Source of the DNA: Anaerolineae bacterium
Lineage (GTDB): Bacteria; Chloroflexota; Anaerolineae; Aggregatilineales; Phototrophicaceae
Reading direction: 5' to 3'
DNA: 64,000 nt
Assembly (NCBI GenBank): GCA_022842885.1
Contig: JALHOR010000018.1
Location: 1 to 64,000, forward strand
Part shown: positions 52,638 through 61,047 of the stretch, piece after piece
How the letters are laid out: each line of letters starts with the position of its first letter
Position numbering within the stretch: position 1 is the stretch's first letter
Notes under the pieces: model-generated
The model's input: the letters and a program-made list of their open reading frames with translations, nothing else
Told to the model about the DNA's origin: nothing
Databases searched by the model: none
Made by a program: the position numbers and the translations under genes

Positions 52638-54374
52638 TTATGATGTTGCATCAGTATTGGTATTGCGAATCGTATTTGCTAATTCAATTGCAGCAGCGTA
52701 ATCCGGGTGTCCAGCAGCGGCAACAATAGGCGCGAGTAATTGCAGTGCTTTATCGGGTTGTCCGGCGGTGTATTGCTGCTGTGCTGCCAAAAATGCGGCG
52801 TGCAATTGCAAGCCTTTGACCACATTGGGGAAACGTCCATCATCTATAAATTCAGTGGTTGCTTCATTTGCCTGATTAACACCTTCTCGAATATCGTCTA
52901 AATTTTGGCTAAACATCAAATTATAGACTTGGCTATAAATTTGGTCAGCGTTCAGGCGTTGGTTGACTTTCAGCCGGACATCATATAAATTAGGGAAAGC
53001 CTCCAACACAATTTCAGGATAACTTTCGACCTGACTCAGCAGTTCATTCGCGCCAGCCGCATCTTGCCATAATAATTCTTTCACTTGGTTAAAAATATCC
53101 GTAGCAGTGGCTACATATTCTTCATAGCGATTGGTCATCTCGTGCAGTTCGGCAAATTTCTCTAGCAAGGTATCCAGTGTCGCATCTTTGTTGCCATATT
53201 GGGCGTCGGCTTGCTGTGCCATTTGGCGTACTTGCTGGATTTGCCGTTGCTGAAAGGCATTTTCGGCAGTTTGAATTTGCTCTGATAATTGCGTTTGCAG
53301 CGCCTTTAAAATAGTTTGGCGCGTCATCCGCACACCGTTGACCCATTGATAGGTTTGATAGGCTTGTGCATAAGTATCCCACGCTTTTAAGGGATTTTCG
53401 GCAGTCAAGCGATTGGCTTCTTCAAGCTGTTGTTCGGCAGTGTGCTGATTGTGCAGGTCTATTTTAGCTTGCTGCTGCAATTGCGTGAGTTGGGTTTTTA
53501 ATTCTGTATCCAGAAAACGGGTGATATTTTCGCTTAGTTCTAATGTTTCCACTGCTTGCTGCGGTGAGTGAGCATCTAGATAGGTGGTGGCGGCGGCAAG
53601 TGCTTGATGGGTTGCGGCAGCGGCATGAGCGCGTGCCAATGTTTCGATTTCGGTACGGGCTTCTGTCAGCGTTATCATGCCTTGGAAAATCAAGCGAATG
53701 TTGCCCAAACTATCTTCGGTGGAGGTAAAGCGCGGCACTAGAAAATCGGCGGGTAGGCTATTTAGGTTATGCAGCGCACTGGTATATTTTTTCTGCTCCA
53801 GCGCCATCTCATAGACCGCTTTAGCAGCTTCTTTGTTGTCATATAAGCGTTGGGTTTTTTGCTGTAAGGCATCCAATTCTGCTTGATTTTTATGCTCTGC
53901 CTGTGCTGCCAGCACAATATCTAATGCTTTGGCGTAATATTGCGATAGCACAAAATCCGGGTGGGGTGGTTCTTTGCCGAGTTCTAATTCTTTGGCTTTG
54001 ACGAATAATTCGTCGCAATGGGCGATGACCCCACGAATTTGCAGTGTGGCGGCTTTTTGGGCGATGTGTTTTTCTACGCGCTGCCGATATTGTGTCAATT
54101 CAGGATGGTCAGATTCGACCGATTGTTCCCATTTGGTCAGGTGTTGGCGGGCAGCATCGGCGTTAAATGCCAAAAGTTCATTCTGGAGTGCCTCATCTAA
54201 CCAAGCACGGGCGGATTGGATATGCTGCGTTTTTTGCCAATCGTGCAGATGTTTATAGAGTAGGTCTGCCTGTAAAACGGCGTTTTGGATATTTTCTGTG
54301 TCTAACTCAGCGCGAATCTGGTCAAGCAATTGCAGCGCCCGGTCTTTACGAGAACCTGTTGGCATGAATGTCAT
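52638..54374 (-). CDS. Long helical coiled-coil/TPR-like protein
   Basis: A 578-residue soluble, almost wholly helical protein, rich in Gln, Ala, Leu and Glu. Repeated segments such as LQEANRL-type and NPLKAWDTYAQAYQTYQW resemble degenerate TPRs, and long charged stretches suggest coiled coil. No catalytic motif. ATG 54374 has GGAG 8 bases upstream. It is cotranscribed with the membrane methyltransferase, so it may be a scaffold; function unknown. Confidence 0.75.
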   Translation of the reverse strand: MTFMPTGSRKDRALQLLDQIRAELDTENIQNAVLQADLLYKHLHDWQKTQHIQSARAWLDEALQNELLAFNADAARQHLTKWEQSVESDHPELTQYRQRVEKHIAQKAATLQIRGVIAHCDELFVKAKELELGKEPPHPDFVLSQYYAKALDIVLAAQAEHKNQAELDALQQKTQRLYDNKEAAKAVYEMALEQKKYTSALHNLNSLPADFLVPRFTSTEDSLGNIRLIFQGMITLTEARTEIETLARAHAAAATHQALAAATTYLDAHSPQQAVETLELSENITRFLDTELKTQLTQLQQQAKIDLHNQHTAEQQLEEANRLTAENPLKAWDTYAQAYQTYQWVNGVRMTRQTILKALQTQLSEQIQTAENAFQQRQIQQVRQMAQQADAQYGNKDATLDTLLEKFAELHEMTNRYEEYVATATDIFNQVKELLWQDAAGANELLSQVESYPEIVLEAFPNLYDVRLKVNQRLNADQIYSQVYNLMFSQNLDDIREGVNQANEATTEFIDDGRFPNVVKGLQLHAAFLAAQQQYTAGQPDKALQLLAPIVAAAGHPDYAAAIELANTIRNTNTDATS

Positions 54375-54411
54375 AATCGGCGCTCCGGTAGTGATGCGGT
54401 TGAAAAAAGGT

Positions 54412-54427
54412 TTCCAATTGATTGGAA
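54412..54427. promoter_or_regulatory. Inverted repeat upstream of the coiled-coil gene, possible operator
   Basis: TTCCAAT-TG-ATTGGAA is a perfect 7-base inverted repeat with a 2-base centre, 38 bases upstream of the minus-strand ATG at 54374. Size and symmetry fit a dimeric repressor site. No regulator is linked. Confidence 0.35.
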
Positions 54428-54500
54428 CGCGGAACGACAGAATTCGACATTAATTGTGTGCAAGGCTTAACACAGATAACAACGATTCGCGTTTTGCCAG

Positions 54501-55646
54501 CTACATTACCTTCGCAACTAAATCATCATACTGTTCAGCAGTGATGGTGCGTTTAACGATTTCTTTGGTGCTTCTGCCGGCTTGCTGCTGAATACGGATT
54601 ATCGCGTCTGGAGATTGGCTGTGGCAGCGCCCAACCCGAATAAACAAATGCTTGCGGGCGAGTTTGCGGTCATCGTACATCAAATGGGAGGCATCGGCAA
54701 AATAACCTTCGTTAATTAATGCTAAAAATTGTTGTGACCGATCATAAGATACCGTGCCAATTTGCTGAAATTTCATCCATGTGCCAGTTTCTTCGCAGAA
54801 AGGTTCGCTTATCATATTATAAACAACGGCTGCTGGCGCTATTAAGAACACCAGTATCTCAAATCCCCAATATAAATAAGTTGCTTCTTTTGACCAAATG
54901 GATTCGCTTTCTGTGCCATAACGTGTGCCGGTCACGGTCATGCCTTCTTGCCCTTCCAACAAGACATACCCAATAAAACCGGATTGACCAGTCGCTTCTA
55001 CCAGCATGTCATTTAGATATTCATCCAACTCGGCATGTTCAGCCGGTGTTAGCTCACCATATTCAACGATGGTTTCATCATGGACGATTTGGACAAAATC
55101 CAGATATTCCCCATAGCGAAATGTGCCGTATGCCAACCCTCCCATAAGCGCCGCAAAAATAGCGGCTGCCAAAACATCCCGAACTTTGGTCATTTTTAAC
55201 GACTGACCCATGACAAGCCCCAGAATTCCTGCGGCAATGAGAGGCGAACCAAAGATAATATATGTAATCCGCGAACTCATTAATAACAAAATCCCCCCGC
55301 CAATGCCGCCGATAACCGCTACCAAAAAACCTATGATAATTCCGGCTGTAGGCAATGTGTGGGCGCTGTTTTTTGTTTTTTCGTGTGTCGCTTTGGGCTT
55401 TGGCGTGGGAGTAGCTGCGACAATTGGTGTTGATTGAGATGTGGATTGGGAGGGGGGTGTTTTGGTCTTGGCAGGCATCGGTGCTGATGATGGCGTACTT
55501 TTTTCTTTTGCCATCAACGCATCAATCTTGTTTAACCATTGTTCTGCCACCGGATGATCTACTTTAACCAGCATGGCGCGTGCTTCTTTATATCGCTTTT
55601 CTTTGATAAGCTCACTTGCTTGGAGCAGAACATCGCGCGTATCCAT
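54501..55646 (-). CDS. Membrane protein with helical-repeat N-terminus, unknown function
   Basis: A 381-residue protein. Residues 1-45 look like one TPR-type hairpin (ASELIKEKRYKEARAMLVKV). A Ser/Thr/Pro/Lys-rich linker (about 50-95) follows, then four membrane segments (about 100-120, 128-145, 158-178, 262-285) and an extracytoplasmic loop with many acids. The C-terminal 90 residues are soluble and basic, with RKHLFIRVGRCHSQSPD. No family recognised. A GGGGGA ribosome site precedes the ATG. Confidence 0.72.
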   Translation of the reverse strand: MDTRDVLLQASELIKEKRYKEARAMLVKVDHPVAEQWLNKIDALMAKEKSTPSSAPMPAKTKTPPSQSTSQSTPIVAATPTPKPKATHEKTKNSAHTLPTAGIIIGFLVAVIGGIGGGILLLMSSRITYIIFGSPLIAAGILGLVMGQSLKMTKVRDVLAAAIFAALMGGLAYGTFRYGEYLDFVQIVHDETIVEYGELTPAEHAELDEYLNDMLVEATGQSGFIGYVLLEGQEGMTVTGTRYGTESESIWSKEATYLYWGFEILVFLIAPAAVVYNMISEPFCEETGTWMKFQQIGTVSYDRSQQFLALINEGYFADASHLMYDDRKLARKHLFIRVGRCHSQSPDAIIRIQQQAGRSTKEIVKRTITAEQYDDLVAKVM

Positions 55647-55690
55647 GAAATCCCCCTACCACCCAAGATTAGATAATCCGTTCTGGTAAT

Positions 55691-55719
55691 AAGTTAATTC
55701 AAATTTGCTTTCCAGTCAA
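55691..55719 (-). promoter_or_regulatory. Possible promoter of the 55646 membrane-protein gene
   Basis: On the minus strand TTGACT (55714-55719), a 17-base spacer and TAACTT (55691-55696). The -35 is good and the -10 weak. Confidence 0.35.
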
Positions 55720-55730
55720 TTGAATTTTTG

Positions 55731-55817
55731 TTAAGGATTACCTACCATGCGTTTTAGCTCATATAACTTGGTGAGCGCCTCCAACGGACTTAGATTGTCT
55801 ACTTCGATTTTGCGAAG
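55731..55817 (-). pseudogene. Stranded second copy of the mutS 3' end
   Basis: In one frame this encodes LRKIEVDNLSPLEALTKLYE and then LKRMVGNP and a stop, the same as the MutS C-terminus except the last two residues. The 74-base core 55744-55817 matches 56307-56380 at 68 positions. Over the 26 shared codons I count 8 differences, all synonymous. There is no start, and no match upstream of the CTTCGC codons. It lies just downstream of hicA. Confidence 0.85.
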
Positions 55818-55846
55818 ATTTGTAAAGACCAATGTGTTTTGAAGCT

Positions 55847-56035
55847 TTACTTTATTGGTGGAATATCTAATTGTTGGCAAATTTTCTTTGCTAAGGTATC
55901 GGCAATTTCATTATGACGTGGTATAGGGACGCGATGATTATTACTCGGATTTTCGTATATTGTATGATTTGACCCTTCGCGCACCAATATACAACCGTGT
56001 TTTTCGAGATGTTGAACCAGTTTTCGCCGTTTCAT
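55847..56035 (-). CDS. hicA: HicA-family toxin (mRNA interferase)
   Basis: A 62-residue HicA. KLVQHLEKHGCILVREGSNH carries the fold and the catalytic His in GSNHTIYENP, followed by IPRHNEI. HicA is a double-stranded-RNA-binding-domain-like toxin that cleaves mRNA. It overlaps the antitoxin gene by 4 bases (ATGA). The antitoxin comes first, which is one of the two known orders. Confidence 0.92.
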   Translation of the reverse strand: MKRRKLVQHLEKHGCILVREGSNHTIYENPSNNHRVPIPRHNEIADTLAKKICQQLDIPPIK

Positions 56036-56262
56036 TCGAGTTCCAAAATTACTTCCTCTCGAATGATGGCAACTTTATTTTTTAATTCTTTGATATGACT
56101 TTCACGTTCTGCCAACATTAGTTCACGTAGCGCATCCAACACCATCTCGCGGGCTTCGTCAATGGTTTTACCTTGCGAAAAAGCACCTGGATATTCCAGC
56201 GCAGTGGCAACCCACCAACCGTCTTCACCTTGCTCATAAACAATCGAAAATTCGTGTTTCAT
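56032..56262 (-). CDS. hicB: HicB-family antitoxin
   Basis: A 76-residue HicB with the partial RNase H-like fold: FSIVYEQGEDGWWVATALEY, PGAFSQGKTIDEAREMVLDA. The short C-terminus has no obvious DNA-binding domain, unlike longer HicBs. AGGAG lies 6 bases before the ATG. It starts 31 bases after the mutS stop, so it may be transcribed from mutS or from a weak promoter in between. Confidence 0.92.
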   Translation of the reverse strand: MKHEFSIVYEQGEDGWWVATALEYPGAFSQGKTIDEAREMVLDALRELMLAERESHIKELKNKVAIIREEVILELE

Positions 56263-56293
56263 AAAAATCTCCTAAGCTATTCCTACCATCATA

Positions 56294-58915
56294 TCACTTT
56301 TCGCCGACCATGCGTTTTAACTCATATAACTTGGTGAGTGCCTCTAAGGGACTCAGATTATCTACTTCGATTTTGCGAAGGGCATCAATCGCTGGATTGG
56401 CAGGCGCTTCAAATAGGCTCATTTGCGCGGGCTTGTCATTTTTGCGAGCAGGTTTGGCATCGCCGATTGGCAGTTTAAAATCGCCACTTTGTGCCTCTAG
56501 CTGCGCCAATAATTCGCGGGCGCGTTCCACGACGGGGCGCGGCATTCCTGCCAACTGCGCCACATGCACGCCATAACTGCGGTCTGCGCCGCCGGGAATC
56601 ACCCGATGCAAAAATACAATTTCTTCGCCTTTTTCGGAGACTGCCACACAATAATTCTGGCAGCGCGGCAAAATATTCGGAAGTTCCGTGAGTTCATGAT
56701 AATGCGTGGCGAATAAAGTACGGCAGTTGAGGCGCGGGTTGTTATGAATATATTCAATCACAGCACGGGCAATCGCCAGCCCATCATAGGTCGAAGTGCC
56801 GCGTCCGATTTCATCCAATATCACGAGGCTGCGTTTGGTGCTACCCGTCAGCAAGCGAGCAGTTTCGACCATTTCCACCATGAAAGTGCTTTGTCCGGCG
56901 TGAATCTCGTCTTGTGCGCCAATGCGAGCAAAAATACGGTCTACCAAGCCGATTTCGGCTTCGTCAGCAGGAACAAAACTGCCGATTTGTGCCATGAGTG
57001 TGATAATCGCCACTTGTCGAATATAAGTAGATTTGCCGGACATATTGGGTCCAGTGATGATATGCACCCGCGATTGGCTATCAAATGCCGTATCGTTGGC
57101 AACATAGCGCGTATCCGATAATAATTTTTCAACAACTGGATGCCGCCCGCCTTTGATAAACAACACATCACTTTCGGTCAATTTGGGGCGGATATAGCCT
57201 TCGCGCACGGCGACATTCGCCAATGCTAAAAACACATCCAAATGTGCCAACATGCGGGCAGTTTTTAGGAGACGGTTGCCGTGTTCGCTGAGGGTGATGC
57301 ATACTTGCTCAAAAATGCGGCGTTCTGCGGCTAAAATTTCTTCTTCGGCGTTCAAAACCAGTGTTTCGTATTCTTTCAAATCCGGCGTGATGTAACGCTC
57401 GGCGTTGACCAAGGTTTGCTTACGAATGTAATCCGCCGGAATTTTACTCTGATGGGTGTTGGTGACTTCGATGTAGTAACCAAAAACTTTGTTAAAGCCG
57501 ACTTTGATAGAGGCGATTCCTGTGCGGCGGCGTTCTACCGATTCAAGATTGGCAATCCAATCGCGGGCATCTTTGCTGGCATTCAGAATATCATCTAATT
57601 CTTGGGCGAAGCCGGGACGAATAATGCCGATGGTGTTCAGCGTGGCAGGCGGGTCATCCGTGAGTGCAGACCGAATGAGTTCAACCACTTCTTCGCAGGG
57701 GTCAAGCCCATCATGAATGGCGCTGAGGGTGGGCAAGGTGCCAAGGATTTGTTTGAGTGCCGGAATCACGCTTAAACTCGTGTGTAATCCCATCAAATCG
57801 CGGGGTCCAGCTTTGCCAATGAGTAAGCGATTCACCAGTCTTTCAATATCGGAGACATGCCCTAAACTTTGCTGCAATTCCAACCGTAACACTTCATCAT
57901 GGGTGAGTGTATCCACTGCATCTAAGCGAGCATTCAGGCGATTTAGGTCTAATAACGGTTGGTTAATCCAAGTTCGCAGCAGGCGTGCGCCCATCGCGGT
58001 GATGGTTCTATCCAGAATGCCGAGCAAACTGCCTTGTGTTTGCCCGCTACGAATGGTTTGGGTGAGTTCCAGATTACGCCGCGTGAATTGGTCTAGCACC
58101 ATGAATGAGGCGGTGGAATATGCGCGAATATGCGTCAATTGTGCCAGTGAATTTTTCTGGGTGACGCGCAAATATTGCACAATCGCTCCGGCGGCACTCA
58201 CCGCATAGGGCGCATCGCGCAAACCGAAGCCTTCGAGTGTGGCAACATGAAAATGATTTTGGAGTAAATCTAAGGCAGTCGGGTATTCAAATGTCCAATC
58301 TTGCACGGAGGTCAGGTGAATGCCGGGCGGCATGGAGACTCCGCGCTGTAACCAACTTTCTGGCATCAACACTTCACGCGGATTCAAGCGTGCCAATTCT
58401 TCAACGACTAAAACCGCCGCATTATCACCTTCAAGTTGGGTAGTGGCAAATTCGCCTGTTGAAATATCCACATACGCGATGCCTGCCCGCTGCCATATCC
58501 CCGACTCCACATTGCCGATAGGCACCACCGCCATCAAATAATTGGGCTTATTTTCTGCGAGCAGTTCTGGTTCGACAATTGTTCCGGGCGTGATGACGCG
58601 CGTCACTTCGCGGTCAACGATGCCGCGCCCGGTGGCTTCGCTCATTTGGTCACAAACCGCGACATGATAGCCCTTTTCGATGAGTCGTGCGATATAATTT
58701 TCTAGGGCATGGTAGGGTACGCCAGCCATGGGAATCGGCTTGCCTTTTTGGCTAAAAGCGCGGCTCGTCAGCGTAATATCCAATTCGCGGGCAGCAATTT
58801 CAGCATCTTCATCAAATGTTTCGTAAAAATCGCCCATGCGGAAAAAAAGTAAACAATCGGGATATTCGCGTTTAATATCCAGATATTGTTGGCGGGCGGG
58901 GGTTTCTTTTGGCAT
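56294..58915 (-). CDS. mutS: DNA mismatch repair protein MutS
   Basis: An 873-residue MutS that recognises base mismatches. The N-terminal mismatch-binding domain has FFRMGDFYETF with the Phe-x-Glu wedge near residue 25, then connector, lever and clamp domains. The ATPase has Walker A GPNMSGKSTYIRQVA (about 625), Walker B LVILDEIGRGTSTYDGL and ATHYHEL. The C-terminal dimerisation end LRKIEVDNLSPLEALTKLYE is duplicated downstream at 55744-55817. Length is normal. Its 3' end is where hicBA is attached. Confidence 0.97.
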   Translation of the reverse strand: MPKETPARQQYLDIKREYPDCLLFFRMGDFYETFDEDAEIAARELDITLTSRAFSQKGKPIPMAGVPYHALENYIARLIEKGYHVAVCDQMSEATGRGIVDREVTRVITPGTIVEPELLAENKPNYLMAVVPIGNVESGIWQRAGIAYVDISTGEFATTQLEGDNAAVLVVEELARLNPREVLMPESWLQRGVSMPPGIHLTSVQDWTFEYPTALDLLQNHFHVATLEGFGLRDAPYAVSAAGAIVQYLRVTQKNSLAQLTHIRAYSTASFMVLDQFTRRNLELTQTIRSGQTQGSLLGILDRTITAMGARLLRTWINQPLLDLNRLNARLDAVDTLTHDEVLRLELQQSLGHVSDIERLVNRLLIGKAGPRDLMGLHTSLSVIPALKQILGTLPTLSAIHDGLDPCEEVVELIRSALTDDPPATLNTIGIIRPGFAQELDDILNASKDARDWIANLESVERRRTGIASIKVGFNKVFGYYIEVTNTHQSKIPADYIRKQTLVNAERYITPDLKEYETLVLNAEEEILAAERRIFEQVCITLSEHGNRLLKTARMLAHLDVFLALANVAVREGYIRPKLTESDVLFIKGGRHPVVEKLLSDTRYVANDTAFDSQSRVHIITGPNMSGKSTYIRQVAIITLMAQIGSFVPADEAEIGLVDRIFARIGAQDEIHAGQSTFMVEMVETARLLTGSTKRSLVILDEIGRGTSTYDGLAIARAVIEYIHNNPRLNCRTLFATHYHELTELPNILPRCQNYCVAVSEKGEEIVFLHRVIPGGADRSYGVHVAQLAGMPRPVVERARELLAQLEAQSGDFKLPIGDAKPARKNDKPAQMSLFEAPANPAIDALRKIEVDNLSPLEALTKLYELKRMVGEK
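56307..56380. repeat. 74-bp direct repeat (functional mutS 3' end)
   Basis: Copy still fused to mutS; its partner is 55744-55817. hicBA lies between the two copies. Confidence 0.85.
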
Positions 58916-58972
58916 AAGGCTGGTTATCCAGTTTGATGGATTTTGTCAGTTCGATAAGCGAAATCATATGCT

Positions 58973-59001
58973 ATTCTAACAAGCTATCATGCAGGCTACA
59001 A
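58973..59001 (-). promoter_or_regulatory. Promoter of mutS
   Basis: On the minus strand TTGTAG (58996-59001), a 17-base spacer and TAGAAT (58973-58978), about 57 bases before the mutS ATG. Confidence 0.4.
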
Positions 59002-59069
59002 CAGAAATTAAACTACCGGCTGCAAAATACAAGTCTTATAAAAATTGATTACACAAGGGGTTTAGGATA

Positions 59070-60065
59070 ATGACAGAGTGGATTATTGGGGTTGATTTGG
59101 GTGGGACGAATGTTCGGGCGGCGCGGTTGGATGACCGGTTACAGATTGAACAGCGCGAACAAGAAAATACCCGTTCCAGCGAAGGGTTTGAGTCCACGAT
59201 ACAACGCATTAAAGAGTTGATTCATCGCGTGATGCCCGCAGATAAGCGCAATGTGGCTGGCATTGGCATTTCTGCGCCGGGACCACTGAACCCCATTACG
59301 GGAGTGGTGGTAGCACCGCCGAATCTCGCTGGGTGGCATAATGTGCCATTGGGCGATATTTTGCGCGAAGAATTTGGTGTTCCAGTGTATGTGGGCAATG
59401 ATGCCAATGTTGCTGCCATTGCCGAAGTCGCGTTGGGTGCAGCACAGGGCTATCGGTTTGCGATTTATATCACGCTGAGTACGGGCATTGGCAGTGGTAT
59501 CTTGGATGAAGGGCGCTTGATTTTAGGCAAAGAGGGCTTAGGTGCAGAAGCTGGACATCTGCCGTTATTGCTGGAAAATGACCGCGTTTCGACATTAGAA
59601 AAAGAAGCGGCGGGGCGGGCGTTGGCGAAACAAGTGCGGGCAAAAATCGCTGCTGGTGCAACATCATCGCTCATTGAGCCGATGAACAGCATGACTGAAA
59701 AAGAATGGGAACGGGTCGGTGCAACCCATATCGGCGAAGCAGCAGCAGAGGGCGATGCCTTGGCGCTGGAAGTCGTGCGACGCTGCGGCAAAGTGGTTGG
59801 CTTAGGCATTGTATCGCTGCTGCATTTGTTTAACCCGGAAATCATCGTCATTGGTGGCGGTGTCAGCCGCATGGGAGATATGCTGTTTGACCCGATTCGG
59901 CAGACGATTGAAACATACGCACTGGATAAAGCCTATTGGGAACAGTTGAAAATTGTGCCGGCGATTCTCGGTGATAATGTCAGCATCATTGGGGCAGGGG
60001 CATTGGTCTTGACGAAAGGTGGCACGGCGGATATTTCGACGGTGCTGCGGGCGTTAGAAAGCTAA
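59070..60065 (+). CDS. ROK-family sugar kinase / glucokinase-like
   Basis: A 331-residue ROK protein. ATP-binding VDLGGTNVRAARLD at the N-terminus, GISAPGPLNP, catalytic Asp in VYVGNDANVAAIAE (near 110), and STGIGSGIL. The segment after AGHLPLL reads ENDRVSTLEKEAAGRAL, where most ROK proteins have the zinc-binding Cys motif (C-x-C-G-x-x-G-C). It is absent here, although the flanking helix is kept. Probably phosphorylates glucose or a related hexose. The ribosome site TAGGATA precedes the ATG. Confidence 0.88.
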   Translation: MTEWIIGVDLGGTNVRAARLDDRLQIEQREQENTRSSEGFESTIQRIKELIHRVMPADKRNVAGIGISAPGPLNPITGVVVAPPNLAGWHNVPLGDILREEFGVPVYVGNDANVAAIAEVALGAAQGYRFAIYITLSTGIGSGILDEGRLILGKEGLGAEAGHLPLLLENDRVSTLEKEAAGRALAKQVRAKIAAGATSSLIEPMNSMTEKEWERVGATHIGEAAAEGDALALEVVRRCGKVVGLGIVSLLHLFNPEIIVIGGGVSRMGDMLFDPIRQTIETYALDKAYWEQLKIVPAILGDNVSIIGAGALVLTKGGTADISTVLRALES

Positions 60066-60095
60066 TTTCACCGTCCAAAACTCGGAGAAAAACCA

Positions 60096-61034
60096 ATGAA
60101 ATTGTCACTCATCTTTACTGACACCCCTAATCTAAAAGCATTGCGCCCGTATGATATTTATCGTACCTATTTTGAATTTCCTGACAGTGTGTTAAGTCAA
60201 CCAGATTATGAAAATAAATTCCTAACGATTGTTGAATCAATAGGGCAGTTGACACGCGCATATTTGCATGTTTCCTGTAAACAGCTAGGTTGGCATAACA
60301 AGAAAATTGCCAGCCTACAACTACCACCTGTTGATTGGAAAGAAAGTATCCGCGAGAATTTTTTTATCTCAGCAATTGGTTATGAAACCGTAATTTTCCC
60401 GTTTCAGTTTCGGGCTTTGCGGATCATGCGCCCTGCTTCACCAAAATTTACCCAGTTTCAGCCAGCCTCAAGGAATGGAAAAACATTTCGTCCATTAAAA
60501 GATTGTTTATCAATGCCACAGCAAGTTAAGTTGGATAATTCTGAACAGCAGAATTATGTTCAAACTTTGGATAACTTAGCGAGGTTGTGCTTGGAATTAC
60601 TTGCACCAGATTTATACTATGACTGGCATTATGCTGGAATAAATCCATTTTGGTATGATAAGTCATTTGTTACTGAATTTAATAAGCGAGCCAAAATTCG
60701 TAATAAAGGCAATCGTGTTTATATCGGGGATGCAAAGCCACCGCAAAATAAGCAGCAAAACAAAAAAGCCAATTTTGGGCAAATCTACTTTATTCAACAA
60801 GGCGATAATGGGGCTATCAAGATAGGCTATTCAACAAACCCAGAAAAACGGTTGCAAACTTTACGGACTGCTTCCCCGTTGCCATTACGAATATTGAAAA
60901 TCATTGTAGGCGGTAAAACAAAAGAAAAAGATCTGCACCGTCAGTTTGCCCATTTGCAGATGGATGGCGAGTGGTTTCAGTCTACACCGGAATTGTTGGA
61001 ATACATCGCCACTTTGCCCGAAAACGAATCATGA
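60096..61034 (+). CDS. T5orf172 (GIY-YIG type) protein with unknown N-terminal domain
   Basis: A 312-residue protein. Residues about 228-312 match the T5orf172/MUG113 branch of the GIY-YIG nuclease superfamily: IYFIQQGDNGAIKIGYSTNP, EKRLQTLRTASP, EKDLHRQFAHL and GEWFQS, with the KIG, Arg and Glu positions kept. The N-terminal 210 residues are unrelated to anything I recognise. Codons are more AT-rich than in the neighbours, which suggests recent acquisition. Likely a nuclease or phage-derived DNA-processing protein. Confidence 0.75.
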   Translation: MKLSLIFTDTPNLKALRPYDIYRTYFEFPDSVLSQPDYENKFLTIVESIGQLTRAYLHVSCKQLGWHNKKIASLQLPPVDWKESIRENFFISAIGYETVIFPFQFRALRIMRPASPKFTQFQPASRNGKTFRPLKDCLSMPQQVKLDNSEQQNYVQTLDNLARLCLELLAPDLYYDWHYAGINPFWYDKSFVTEFNKRAKIRNKGNRVYIGDAKPPQNKQQNKKANFGQIYFIQQGDNGAIKIGYSTNPEKRLQTLRTASPLPLRILKIIVGGKTKEKDLHRQFAHLQMDGEWFQSTPELLEYIATLPENES

Positions 61035-61040
61035 TACAAT
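61032..61040 (+). promoter_or_regulatory. Possible extended -10 giving a leaderless transcript
   Basis: TGATACAAT fits an extended -10 and shares its TGA with the previous gene's stop. The predicted start would fall on or next to the ATG at 61048, so the kinase mRNA may be leaderless; no ribosome site is visible. Confidence 0.3.
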
Positions 61041-61047
61041 TTGAACC

